A stretch of DNA of 37,342 nucleotides from Sanchytrium tribonematis (GCA_018985235.1 JADGIG010000029.1:1-37342); one strand, 5' to 3'. Counted from the stretch's first letter, positions 1 through 8,984 are shown. A program made the numbers and translations. The notes: a model not told the origin generated them from the sequence alone.

Positions 1-65
1 CCCATTGTCTTTTCTTTTGTTATGGATACTAGAATGGAGATTTTTCCTGACACTCCGGATTATAA

Positions 66-398
66 AATCAGAGTTTATGTATTGATAGTGAAGAATTGAT
101 CATTAACACATTAAAATTGATCCGTGATTCAGTGCGACCCAACCGCGATTAATTCCAGAACTGCAATGATTCCGCAGCAATTCTATTCTTAAATAATTCT
201 ATTATTATCAATGTCTTCAAAGCCATTAATGATTTGAAGAGATACGAAGATGAAACTTAGACTATCTTCGCTGTTACACCAGCATCTTCTGCCAATCTTC
301 TAAATCTTGTGGCAGATAATGCCACTTCCTCATCAGTCTTGATTCTACACCAAAACGATCCTTCATCAACTTCATCTTTTACCAAATTGCAATCTTAA
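66..398 (+). pseudogene. Broken reading frame of unknown origin
   Basis: One frame reads as protein-like sequence for about 110 codons, apart from two internal stop codons, and ends at a TAA at 396-398. It includes segments such as IIINVFKAINDLKRYEDE and a Ser/Asn/Leu-rich tail. A different frame at 1-96 (containing MDTRMEIFPDTPDYKI) may be its upstream part, which would add a frame change. No 19-nt intron fits either break. I do not recognise the family. It could be a decayed host gene or transposon cargo, or simply a chance open stretch. Confidence 0.25.
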
Positions 399-599
399 AG
401 GCTAAATAAGTTAATTTATCATTGTTATCTCGTTCAGCTTTGTGAATTCCGTACACCTCTACTTCCTGAGGTAAGGCATTACCCAATAAAGTTATTATTT
501 CTTTATCATTCGTCATATTTATATTGATTATTTCCAATTTATCTTCAAAATAATCTAAATGCTTTGTAATTGCACCCAAAAAGATAACACCTGGTCAAA

Positions 600-1120
600 T
601 GTAATTGACATGGTTTGAAATGTCTCAAAATGTTAGAACAGAGCTTGATTTGGATGCCTCAATTGCTATAATTTCAAAAGTAGTGCACGAACTGGGATAC
701 AATTCATATAAAAGGGTGACCATTATTAATTCCAAACGACAAAGTACGCAGATTGGATTTTTGTCTTGATAGACTTGATTGGACAGAAGAACATTGGTCC
801 CGTGTTTTGTTTATTGATGAAGAAAGTGATAAAAGTGTTTTTCGTAAAATTGATCGTGTGTTTGTTGGGAAAAGACAGATGCATGGGGGCGTATCAACAC
901 ACGTATTTGCTGCTATATCGTATTTGGGACTGGGATTGTAATTATTTCTTGATGTGACGTGAATTCATACGTCATCTATGTCGATGACAATGCAAGTCCG
1001 CATTCTATTCACGCGACTCGCTAAGTCTGTGTCTTTATAAGATTCATTTCAAAATACAACAACTGGCACTATAGAGGGATCAAGGAAAGGAGAAGTACCA
1101 GTTAAAGTATTTTAATAAAT
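600..1120 (+). mobile_element. Decayed Tc1/mariner-type transposase remnant
   Basis: Three consecutive pieces in shifted frames follow the order of a Tc1/mariner DDE transposase. Residues encoded from about 647 (SKVVHELGY) resemble the end of the helix-turn-helix region. From 741 to 941 the frame reads RLDFCLDRLDWTEEHW then VLFIDEE, the usual block around the first catalytic Asp. From 971 to 1021 it reads VIYVDDNASPHS, the block around the second Asp, and a stop follows at 1022. At least two frameshifts separate the pieces and the third catalytic block was not found. No terminal inverted repeats or TA target duplication could be assigned by eye, so the ends are approximate. It is a non-functional fossil. 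Confidence 0.75.
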
Positions 1121-1979
1121 GAGGCACTGGGTAAGATGGGTATCCAATCTATAATATAATAGAGCCAAAATCAGACAAAATCAGATAATCATATCATGGA
1201 TATTTGAAATTATTTGATATTTTTAACATCCGCATCTGTTACCCAAGAAATTCTATTTGCAAAACTTGTAAATAAGTTAGCAATGTAATTTGGATATTCC
1301 AATAATGATGCTCAATAAATTCTTCAATTTCCTCTTTTGTTGAATAACTGTTGTACCCTAGTAATATAATCTACTCAGATGTCATCCGGGGTAACATCAT
1401 GATGGTTGTTAAAACAACATAATATTTTTTTGATGCCACTCCGGGTAACATCTCATATTGACTCAATGACACTAGATGCCGATTTTAAATAAAAGTTTAA
1501 AAAATCTCATATTTTAATCATTTTACTTCGAAAAAAGATCAGCATGATAAAAACGTTATAATCGGTACCATGCCTATTATGAGTCATTTTTGATGCACTA
1601 ATACAAAACAGACAAGATAAAGTTTTAAAGTAAAAACTGAGAACGAAAACAGACTTGATCGTGTATTTGCAAAATTTATTTTTCAATTCAAGCATATTTA
1701 TCCCGGACAAAAGAAAGCAGTAGTGTGTTTATCTGTTTTTTACATCTAGAAATTATCAACATGAGGACATAGTGGACCTATTTGGGCGTTTAATTTATTA
1801 TTGTTTTGTCTGAATTTGTCTACAATTATAATTGCAAATAAGAAAAATGGATCAAAAATTGAACCGTTTATTGTAAATGCAATAACAAGTGCAGTAAAAT
1901 TAGACACCATTGACATTAAAAATAAGCATTTTGGGATTCACTAAAATAGGATTACTATTAATTAAATAATTGATATATA
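1121..1979. other. Gene-free, AT-rich stretch with short repeats
   Basis: No reading frame here carries a recognisable domain. The stretch contains two imperfect 21-bp direct repeats (1378-1398 and 1432-1452, 17 of 21 bases matching by eye) and, between them, a small palindrome GTTGTTAAAACAAC. A 67-codon open frame on the minus strand (1507-1710) has no protein-like features. The segment is most simply read as decayed transposon surroundings. Confidence 0.5.
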
Positions 1980-2190
1980 TTTTACCATTTGAAAATGCAC
2001 TGCTTATTTAGGATTATTGATCAGCACATAGAGCTTCCAGAGCGGAAAACATTATGAGTGAATATTTAGCAAATAAGTAATCCAAATGTTTATATGTTCC
2101 AAGAGGTGCAACTGGATGTTGTCAAGTAGCAGATGCGGCTATTATTAGATCTTTAAGTTGCAGTATCAGAAAGTTACTTTTATACTGAAC
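1980..2190 (+). mobile_element. Fragment of a pogo/DDE_1-type transposase
   Basis: The frame at 2096-2185 reads VPRGATGCCQVADAAIIRSL and then SCSIRKLL. This resembles the last catalytic block of pogo-like DDE_1 transposases, whose pattern is roughly (I/V)P-x3-T-x3-Q-x2-D-x3-I-x-x-(F/L)K. The preceding codons (2021-2095) carry a partly matching segment with an in-frame stop. Upstream blocks were not found, so this is a short, decayed piece. It is a different family branch from the Tc1 remnant at 600-1120. Assignment rests on the single motif. Confidence 0.5.
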
Positions 2191-2940
2191 AAGTTAACAA
2201 TTTATGAAATATTCTGAATTCTCATAGGTATTGGAAAAACCACCTTTTGGTAATTTGGGAAAACAGATAGATTGTAAAGCATCGGAATCAAGTTTGACTT
2301 TCCATTATTGAAAATGGTTTAAACATTTGTTACTACAATGAAAATATTGGAGATTTGCAAATGGCAAAAGCGAATGACCTGAGTATTTATTATTAATTTA
2401 GAAAGAGATTTTTCAAATACATGGGAAAGCGTCCAAATGTTTGACGGGGATTTTGTTATTATATTATAAATCCCAGGGAATTGGATAGGTGAACACTTTA
2501 TGTGGTTAAGTCATTTATCGGCGATTTGGAGTATTTCCCCGCCGAATTTGAATAATTTATTTATGACTACATATTTAAATAAAAAGTCAGAAACAATTTA
2601 AAAACCAAAAGCTATTATGACCTATTAGGCAGCAAAGAAGAAAATGTTTTGACTATTCACTATGAAGATATGTTTAAAGGAATTCAAGTAATTTCCACGT
2701 CAAATTAAATCAAGTTACTTGGCTTGACTTTTGGCTTTTTGATTCTCAAACCGTCTTTATTTCCCTGTATTGGAGATTTGAATTGGTTGGAGGTTCACAT
2801 TTAAAACACTGCATCTGATACTGTCAAATTGTATAATATTTTTGGCACCTATAATATTTGGACAAAAGACTAAATCATTTTATTTCTATTAGGTAAGTTG
2901 GCAAGATCACGCCTAAAGTTTTTTAACCCTTTCAGTCTCG
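2191..2940 (+). pseudogene. Decayed coding remnant, possibly sulfotransferase-like
   Basis: No intact gene lies here. Scattered protein-like runs in changing frames include one at about 2440-2520 that gives FDGDFVII, then NPRE, then WIGEHFMWLSHL. Another at 2639-2704 gives ENVLTIHYEDMF and ends in TAA. These two resemble, in order, the R-x-P-x-(D/E)-W and Y-E-D-(M/L) segments of sulfotransferases. Several frame changes and stops intervene. The match is from memory and weak, so other origins remain open. Confidence 0.22.
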
Positions 2941-2958
2941 GAGGGACCCGCAAAATAT

Positions 2959-3816
2959 TCATATAATATCTTTCAGTAATGCAGATGAATATTCATAAGT
3001 AATTAATGTACAAGCACTAGCCGGAACTGTTCGAATTAAATTAGTGCCCATTCCTCTATAAAATGACCTCCAACCAGCTTCTCTGTACACCATTATAATC
3101 ATTTTTCGGATTCCATTATAATTTTTAGAGCCTCTGATAGGTGTTTGAGTGTGTAAACGTGTTCTAATTACTTCATGTGGATATGTTACACAGCTGGCAC
3201 TCATTTTGGCGATACTTGAGCACAAAAATATATCCAACGTATTCAATTGTGTTTTCTTGCCTATTCTTGTTTTCATGTGTAACAAGTAGTCCTTACTGAA
3301 TTCGTAAATTGGAAATTGTATTGCGACATGTGTTGTACCCAATAGCGATGGAGTCAGTCCTCTAAAAAATCCATAAAAACTTTCTCTTTGGTAAATATCT
3401 TGAATTGCCCTAAAGACAGATGTGTCTTGTCTCAAAACCATAAATCTGGTCCTTATGACCCAGAGTGGATTAGTAATGGCCGTTGAACATACTCCCGCAG
3501 ACATTGCACTAACAGAATATGCTGCATAATTTGAAATTAATCCTTTCTGCTCGTAATAGTGCATTTTATCCTTTAAAGTTTCGTAAAGACTAAAGTAGAT
3601 AGCCCAAGTAGGCAAATATCCCATCAATGTAGGTGACAATCCTCTATAGTTCCCTTTGAGACCTTCTTGTTTGTAAATTTTAATCAGTCCAGTTATAAAG
3701 ATAAATCGTGAGCTTTGAAGGGTATTGTTCTGCAATCTTGTTTTGATTACATCAAATGGGACCGATATAAATGTCGTGGTGAAGCCTGCGATCGCCCCAG
3801 CCAAAATATGATCCAT
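2959..3816 (-). CDS. Mitochondrial carrier protein, NAD+ transporter (NDT/YIA6)-like
   Basis: A complete 285-residue mitochondrial carrier family (SLC25) protein of the inner membrane. It shows the three family repeats, each with its signature on an odd-numbered helix: PFDVIKTRLQ (residue 20), PLWVIRTRF (118) and PHEVIRTRL (214). The second repeat ends in GTTHVAIQFPIYE, which is typical of the NAD+/pyrimidine-nucleotide/folate branch and closest from memory to plant and yeast NAD+ carriers (NDT, YIA6). The end of repeat 3 (FYRGMGTNLIRTVPASA) agrees. The ATG at 3816 sits about 15-20 nt downstream of a TATAAAA-like string on the minus strand. The substrate is inferred. Folate/FAD or pyrimidine nucleotide transport are the alternatives. 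Confidence 0.88.
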   Translation of the reverse strand: MDHILAGAIAGFTTTFISVPFDVIKTRLQNNTLQSSRFIFITGLIKIYKQEGLKGNYRGLSPTLMGYLPTWAIYFSLYETLKDKMHYYEQKGLISNYAAYSVSAMSAGVCSTAITNPLWVIRTRFMVLRQDTSVFRAIQDIYQRESFYGFFRGLTPSLLGTTHVAIQFPIYEFSKDYLLHMKTRIGKKTQLNTLDIFLCSSIAKMSASCVTYPHEVIRTRLHTQTPIRGSKNYNGIRKMIIMVYREAGWRSFYRGMGTNLIRTVPASACTLITYEYSSALLKDII

Positions 3817-4107
3817 TTGAAATCTGTTTTATAGTTTTAGTGATTCTCCGGCTTTTGTTAAAATTTAGAAATGTCTTGCTAATGTTATGGTCACAACATG
3901 CTTAATTAACATTAGATTTGAGACACAAAACTTGCAACTTCATTTAAGATGAATATCTAATTTTTTATGCATTACAAGCCATTGGTAAAGGATTAGTAGA
4001 TGCCTTGTACAGTCAATCAAGTTTGCGTATTAAAGTCATGCAGATTAAAAAGATAAGCCAGACATGATACGACACTCGCTGATATTTATTTAAAAAATAT
4101 TACAATT
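3817..4107. other. Intergenic region with an ATG-less open stretch
   Basis: This 291-bp gap lies between the start of the carrier gene and the end of the DsbA-like gene, both on the minus strand. On the plus strand 3946-4064 stays open and encodes YALQAIGKGLVDALYSQSSL followed by RIKVMQIKK, ending at TGA. That has a protein-like composition but no ATG in frame and no fitting 19-nt intron. It is noted as a curiosity only. Confidence 0.3.
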
Positions 4108-4671
4108 TTATTTGTGTAAATGTTCAATCCACTGTGCCAAAGGCCAACTGGAGGACACCCAGGGGTCTTCCAACCCATCGATAAATACAGTAGGAGAAAC
4201 GTGGACTCCCAGTTGTCGTGAAATTTTTATATGGTACTTCATATCGGGCACTAACGCAGATCCAGAATTACCTTCCCCGACTTCAAATAACTTTGTATCT
4301 ACATGAATATCATGACGGGACAGCAAGTGAATGGCTTTTCCATAAATGTCTTTCGGGCTTAAATCTTGCACATTAGCATCGAAAAAATCCTCTTGATGTT
4401 CAAACAAAATTTTAACAGCCTTGTAGAAGGATTCGGGATTATGCTTGTTCACAGCAATCAATACATAATGTAGAAGACTCGATTGAGGATGCCATGGTTG
4501 CACCTGATGTCTAAATATAAATTGAATATCTGAATTTGCTAAAACAGTAAACATTTTCTTACTAAATGGGCAAGCCAAGTCTAAATATACCTCAATGGAC
4601 CTTCTTTGACTTATTTCATTTGCGATATTTGCATTTAGCTTGTACGCAAAAAATCTTGATGGCAAAGACAT
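4108..4671 (-). CDS. DsbA-like thioredoxin-fold protein
   Basis: A 187-residue protein with a thioredoxin fold of the DsbA/Thioredoxin_4 type. After a beta strand (SIEVYLDLACPFS) comes a CPFS motif at Cys34, which has one cysteine instead of the CxxC redox pair. An alpha-helical insert (about residues 60-130) follows, then the cis-Pro loop HVSPTVFIDG near residue 160. Without the second active-site Cys it is more likely a glutathione- or thiol-binding oxidoreductase than a disulfide-forming enzyme. There is no signal peptide, so a cytosolic location is inferred. It starts only 26 bp from the divergent LSm gene, so the two share one promoter region. Confidence 0.75.
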   Translation of the reverse strand: MSLPSRFFAYKLNANIANEISQRRSIEVYLDLACPFSKKMFTVLANSDIQFIFRHQVQPWHPQSSLLHYVLIAVNKHNPESFYKAVKILFEHQEDFFDANVQDLSPKDIYGKAIHLLSRHDIHVDTKLFEVGEGNSGSALVPDMKYHIKISRQLGVHVSPTVFIDGLEDPWVSSSWPLAQWIEHLHK

Positions 4672-4697
4672 TTTTTATACTCCTTGAAATAAGATTT

Positions 4698-4904
4698 ATG
4701 ATAGATCAAACATTGCGAATTAAAATTTTAGATGGCAGAGTGTTTATTGGTAAATTATTAGCAGTGGACAAAGAAAGAAATTTAGTATTTGGAGAATCTG
4801 TCGAAATGAGTCAAGGTAAAGATGAATTTGTGGTTGCTAGGAAAACTGGGCTGATAATGATAAGCGGTAAAGACATTGAAAAGATTTGGAAAAACTCCGC
4901 CTAA
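4698..4904 (+). CDS. NAA38: LSm-domain protein, NatC auxiliary subunit NAA38 (LSMD1)-like
   Basis: A 68-residue single LSm domain. Sm motif 1 reads LRIKILDGRVFIGKLLAVDK and continues ERNLVFGES. Sm motif 2 reads RKTGLIMISGKDIEKI, where the classic RG is replaced by ISGKDI, close to the VPGHHI of human NAA38/LSMD1. NAA38 is the small non-catalytic subunit of the NatC N-terminal acetyltransferase with NAA30 and NAA35. The open frame extends upstream to 4566, but that part overlaps the divergent DsbA-like gene and lacks LSm similarity, so the ATG at 4698 is preferred. An snRNP LSm subunit is the alternative. The short loop between motifs favours NAA38. Confidence 0.8.
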   Translation: MIDQTLRIKILDGRVFIGKLLAVDKERNLVFGESVEMSQGKDEFVVARKTGLIMISGKDIEKIWKNSA

Positions 4905-4981
4905 GTTAATTGGTTTAAATTTGGAGCATTTGCAACATGCACTCGATTCTCGAAAATTGTTCAGTCTAAATTTGAAACGAA

Positions 4982-5545
4982 ATGACAGTCAGCAAATCTT
5001 CCAAAAAAAGCGCAAATAAAGTTGTTCCTGACATTCCAGTAAATGCCGAATGTCTCTCTGAATTAACTTTTGTTTTTACAGGTGATATGGAGCATTTCTC
5101 AAAGGAATCAGCGAAAGATTTTGTTACCGAGCGAGGTGGAATGTTTCGCACTAGTGTTTCTAAGAAGACTACTCATCTAGTAACTGGTTCAAATGTAGGC
5201 GAAAAGAAGTTGGAAGATGCAAAAGAAAAGGGTGTTGAGGTAATCTCTGAGGAGGACTTCATTTCAATGGTGAAAGAAAAGTCCTCAATGGGTGACGATG
5301 GAGAAATTCAAGAAGAGGATGAAGAGGGAACTGCTGGAGAAGAAGAAGGGCTAGATGAAATTGTCGATGAACAAGACGATGATGACGAGGATTTCGAAGT
5401 GGATGAGAAAGAGCAAGAGAACTTAGAAGAACCTATTCATGATCTTAAGAAGCGAAAGCAAGAAAATTTGGATTCATCACGCAAAAAGAGAAAGAACGTG
5501 GAAATGGAAGTGAATGATGCTGCCGTAAATGTTGGAGAAGAATAA
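4982..5545 (+). CDS. Single-BRCT nuclear protein with acidic tail (RFC1-type BRCT)
   Basis: A 187-residue protein. Residues about 14-96 form a BRCT domain: SELTFVFTGDMEHFSKESAK, then ERGG, SKKTTHLVTGSNVGEKK and the closing VISEEDFISMV. It resembles the BRCT of replication factor C large subunit RFC1 and of NAD-dependent DNA ligases. The rest is a strongly acidic stretch (about 100-155) and a basic tail with a bipartite-type nuclear signal (KKRKQ...RKKRK). No AAA+ ATPase part follows, as the frame ends at TAA 5543-5545. It may be a free-standing BRCT protein or a separate RFC1 N-terminal-like paralogue. Role at DNA ends or replication is inferred. The stop is 4 bp from the convergent RGS gene. 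Confidence 0.75.
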   Translation: MTVSKSSKKSANKVVPDIPVNAECLSELTFVFTGDMEHFSKESAKDFVTERGGMFRTSVSKKTTHLVTGSNVGEKKLEDAKEKGVEVISEEDFISMVKEKSSMGDDGEIQEEDEEGTAGEEEGLDEIVDEQDDDDEDFEVDEKEQENLEEPIHDLKKRKQENLDSSRKKRKNVEMEVNDAAVNVGEE

Positions 5546-5549
5546 AAAT

Positions 5550-6839
5550 TTATTCCCTGACCATATTCGAATTAGTTGAATAAGTACCAGTTTCTACTGA
5601 CATCATGGACTGATAGCTATCTGAATTTTGGGCGGCGAACCAGAATCTAGGAAGTGCATCCAATTCTATTAATTCTTTAATGTGCAAATAAGCTTCGTCA
5701 AACGCTGTCGCATAGCTCTTATTCTCAATAGCAAGATTGCATCTTCTAACAATAATGTCAGGTAAGTTGACTTGATAGAGACTGTTAATTTCGATAAACT
5801 TTGAAAATATTTCGTCAGTCTCAATTTTTGAAGCTTTTCCAAATTTCTTGTACTCGTACACGCATTTTAGAAAATATATGTTTTCAGCTGCAAATTCCCG
5901 CGTGAGAAATTGCAAAAAGTTTTCAAATGCTATTCTATTATTGATAACACCTTCGATTGTTTTTAAAGTATCGTCAATCCGTTTTGTTTTTCTGACTAAA
6001 AAGAAGTCAATAATTGGTCGATGTACCAAAATACACTGTGATATGATTATGGTAAATAAAATCACCCAATTGTAAACATAAGGCATAAAAGCAATGGGTA
6101 TGGGAGCATAAAATAATGAATTGCCAAATAAACTTAGGAAGATTGTAATGAACAGATTCCATTTAGTCTCAGAGGCGATTTGAAAATTGTCTTTAATCAT
6201 CTTGAGCAAAATGAATATTAAAAGCTCAAAAAGTAATGTGGTGGCAGCCAAAATTGTCACACTAATCGAGTTTTCACCAAATAAAGCACAAAATGGAAAA
6301 TCCTCTGTCAAACCATTCAAAATCTTCTGCTTGGAATCTTTGTCTTCCACGAATAGAGAATGGTAAAGGTATACAAAACATAAAAGAAGTGCATAAATAT
6401 TTCCATACATATAAATTGATTTCTCTTGAAAGTATTTTCTATTTTTCAAATAATGGTACTTGCTCAACTTGAATGTCTTCCCAAATATACTAAGTTCAAA
6501 GGAATCCTGGCTTTGAAACGCAGATCTAATAGTTGACGCAAATAAGAGTAAACTTCTAAAAGTGATAACTAAACTCGATACGATGAGATTAATAACTCCG
6601 ACAATCTCCAAGTAATAGCAATAAATTAAATCTGGTCCTTGCACCTTGTTCCACGCTCTTCCAAATGTATGAGGCCTTGCCAGTCCAAGTATCGTAAGTG
6701 AATTTAATAAGCACAACACAAGGAGATATTTCGGCCTTCTATGATAAAAGTAAGGCTCATCACTAAACACTATCATTAGCAATGGACTGGTTAAAGATAA
6801 AGTCGCGTACAGAAATGCCAAAATTCCAATGAAATCCAT
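5550..6839 (-). CDS. Seven-transmembrane RGS protein
   Basis: A 429-residue protein with about seven hydrophobic helices (roughly 3-25, 37-56, 73-100, 143-165, 192-212, 226-246, 255-275) followed by an RGS domain at 303-403. The RGS part shows FENFLQFLTREFAAENIYFL at its start and a late ATAFDEAYLHIKEL segment. RGS domains speed GTP hydrolysis by G-alpha subunits. The 7TM-RGS layout is known from plant AtRGS1 and from fungal membrane RGS proteins. It therefore probably sits in the plasma membrane and damps heterotrimeric G-protein signalling, perhaps to the cyclase at 21671-24863 (inference). The short C-terminal tail is Ser/Thr/Asn-rich. The start is the first ATG. Confidence 0.82.
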   Translation of the reverse strand: MDFIGILAFLYATLSLTSPLLMIVFSDEPYFYHRRPKYLLVLCLLNSLTILGLARPHTFGRAWNKVQGPDLIYCYYLEIVGVINLIVSSLVITFRSLLLFASTIRSAFQSQDSFELSIFGKTFKLSKYHYLKNRKYFQEKSIYMYGNIYALLLCFVYLYHSLFVEDKDSKQKILNGLTEDFPFCALFGENSISVTILAATTLLFELLIFILLKMIKDNFQIASETKWNLFITIFLSLFGNSLFYAPIPIAFMPYVYNWVILFTIIISQCILVHRPIIDFFLVRKTKRIDDTLKTIEGVINNRIAFENFLQFLTREFAAENIYFLKCVYEYKKFGKASKIETDEIFSKFIEINSLYQVNLPDIIVRRCNLAIENKSYATAFDEAYLHIKELIELDALPRFWFAAQNSDSYQSMMSVETGTYSTNSNMVRE

Positions 6840-6974
6840 GTTACAAGTTTCGTGGCTTGTGAGGTCTTTTGATATGAGAGATTACCAGCCTTGAGCGTCA
6901 TTAAATACCGAATGTGTCTTCATTTTTATTAGTAACCATGCCCCAAGAATCAGAATGGATTTATTAAAATGATT

Positions 6975-8984
6975 TCATTTCAGACCTTCGACATATTTAT
7001 ACGCTCTTTTTCTCCAAACACCAAGCAGTTCCAGCGTGCTTTCAAACACCAGTCTTTTGAAAGGGTGTTTAATGTCGATTTGTCTCACACTTTGTAATAG
7101 GTGGGCAAAAATTGGCAAAATCTTTGTAAATAGGTAGCTCGCTAATTTGAAATCGCTCTTGCATAATCCTGTCACGATCGATATACTTATTAATGCAGTT
7201 TGAAAATCGTCTTGATGGACCGACTCAAGATTGTCTATGATAAAGGCTATAAAAGCATTGTCTTGAAAGTCAGAAGACCCTTCTCCTCTGTATATTTTGA
7301 TCTCAGGCATCGAGCAGTCATTTAAGTAAACATCTAACATTCTAGAAGCTAAAGAGTCTGTCAATTCTGTGCTTATTTCAGCGAGTAACCTCCAACATAA
7401 TTCCCTCTGTATGTCGTAGGAAGTGTACACAAATTCTAAGCAAGTCGATTCAGGTATGAAAGACGTGACAAAAGATATATTATGGTTTCTTATGACTAGC
7501 ATCAAAAGATACTGATATCTCAAAAAGACTGGTGATACTTGAAGTTTATCAACGTTTTCGAATAAAAATCTTATTACACCAGTCGAAGCGTCCGTCCAAG
7601 AGGTGCATCTTTTTGATTCTGGATAAGAGGTTCTATTCTTGTCGAAAACTTTCAACAAATCAAGAATCATGGGTATAGGAAGCGACTCTAAAGGTATATG
7701 TATTGTATTCAAATCCATCACATCTTCAAAAGTTTGGGTGAAGTCGCCCTTTTGCATCAATTCTGGAATATATGTGCCGCAACATAATACTTCTACAAAA
7801 AGACGACCAAGACAACCACTCCATTCCAGTCTATATTGGTTGTCCCCGCCAAAATCGCCCTGCCATCCATTGAGTCGTGATATGATAATATATTCAGCTT
7901 TAAATTGTTCTGGAGTTGTTTTTGAAGTCAAAACTGATGCAATCTTTGAAAGTAAGTCCAGCCCTTTCCGAAGTCTCACTTCGCAGGATACGTCTTGAAA
8001 ATTTGTTATTAAATGTTGTAAATCTCGGCAACAATTGATAAATGCTTCTCTGGAACATCTTAAGCACTCCAATTTAATATCTAATTTAATGGGTAATCTG
8101 GTGATCTGCTCAATTAATAGCAAAATATTTATAAGAGAGTCTTCAGGCAGCTGCTCTTCGTCAATATTGGGCATGAGCTGTGTAGATGCTGCCCATAATT
8201 GAATAATACCTTGGTATAAATAGCCCCCTAAATCGCTCTTAAAAAGATATTCGATCCAAGATTTTAAACTTAATTCATCTAAATATTGTGTGCTTGATAT
8301 AGATACCAAATCTACAAGTGCATGCCTGGCTACGTCTCCAAGACTTGTCGATAAATTGATATATGTCAGCAAAGGACTGAGCAATGGGCAAACCCATTCA
8401 TTTTCGTTTATGGATGAAAGTGTAGCCAAGGTTTTACTATTTTTGGCAAGCCCTTGTTTAAGTTGGTTTGACATTTTGTAAAAGAAAATGTGAAATAAAT
8501 TTGGATTCGTTCTTATTTTACTGGTCAATGCGTGTATTAGTTGTAATAGTGGTTGTTTGTATTGTATTTGATCCACTTGCCATAATATTTTCATTAATGG
8601 TGAGTGGACTTGAACCGATGTTACCCTTGAGACAGGCATTGACCGTATAATGTTGCCTAAGAATATAAGGAATTCACTCAATGTGCCTTGAGGAATATCA
8701 TATACAGCAAGTGTCGTTAAAACGTCAATTGCATTGGCTTTTAATAAATAATCAATGGCTTGGGTGGTTTTTTTGCTACAGAATATTTCTCCAATGTGTT
8801 TAAAATTTACAATGATGTTGGTGTTCTGGATTTTGGCAACTGGCTGCTTCAAACTTTCGAGATGAATATTTTCTTGGATTACCCTCACTGTATTACGAAA
8901 ACATCTTTGAACTGTTTGAAAGTCCATTTCCTCAGAGTTTGTTTTAGTATTAATCCAGCCAAGTAAATCTCTGCTAAAATTCAT
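6975..8984 (-). CDS. FHIP-family (FAM160/RAI16-like) Hook-interacting protein
   Basis: A 669-residue, all-helical protein resembling the FTS-Hook-FHIP complex subunits (FHIP, formerly FAM160 or RAI16-like). The N-terminal part has the family-like block LLKANAIDVLTTLAVYDI, then LSEFLIFLGNIIRSMP and VQVHSPLMKILWQ, which match from memory the conserved start of FHIP proteins. The C-terminal part (LFTKILPIFAHLLQSV) is also of the expected type. FHIP links Hook dynein adaptors to Rab-bearing endosomes, and a Rab5 gene lies in the same window at 29962-30526. Assignment is by pattern memory, so another armadillo-like helical protein cannot be excluded. The first ATG is used. It is divergent from the CAP10 gene, 199 bp apart. 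Confidence 0.7.
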   Translation of the reverse strand: MNFSRDLLGWINTKTNSEEMDFQTVQRCFRNTVRVIQENIHLESLKQPVAKIQNTNIIVNFKHIGEIFCSKKTTQAIDYLLKANAIDVLTTLAVYDIPQGTLSEFLIFLGNIIRSMPVSRVTSVQVHSPLMKILWQVDQIQYKQPLLQLIHALTSKIRTNPNLFHIFFYKMSNQLKQGLAKNSKTLATLSSINENEWVCPLLSPLLTYINLSTSLGDVARHALVDLVSISSTQYLDELSLKSWIEYLFKSDLGGYLYQGIIQLWAASTQLMPNIDEEQLPEDSLINILLLIEQITRLPIKLDIKLECLRCSREAFINCCRDLQHLITNFQDVSCEVRLRKGLDLLSKIASVLTSKTTPEQFKAEYIIISRLNGWQGDFGGDNQYRLEWSGCLGRLFVEVLCCGTYIPELMQKGDFTQTFEDVMDLNTIHIPLESLPIPMILDLLKVFDKNRTSYPESKRCTSWTDASTGVIRFLFENVDKLQVSPVFLRYQYLLMLVIRNHNISFVTSFIPESTCLEFVYTSYDIQRELCWRLLAEISTELTDSLASRMLDVYLNDCSMPEIKIYRGEGSSDFQDNAFIAFIIDNLESVHQDDFQTALISISIVTGLCKSDFKLASYLFTKILPIFAHLLQSVRQIDIKHPFKRLVFESTLELLGVWRKRAYKYVEGLK

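Noticed and set aside
379-579. 66-codon minus-strand frame
   Set aside because: No recognisable feature; it lies in a decayed region and overlaps the broken plus-strand frame.
1507-1710. 67-codon minus-strand frame
   Set aside because: Low-complexity composition, no domain, within decayed DNA.
4566-4697. N-terminal extension of the LSm protein
   Set aside because: The extra 44 residues overlap the divergent DsbA-like gene's coding sequence and do not belong to the LSm fold.
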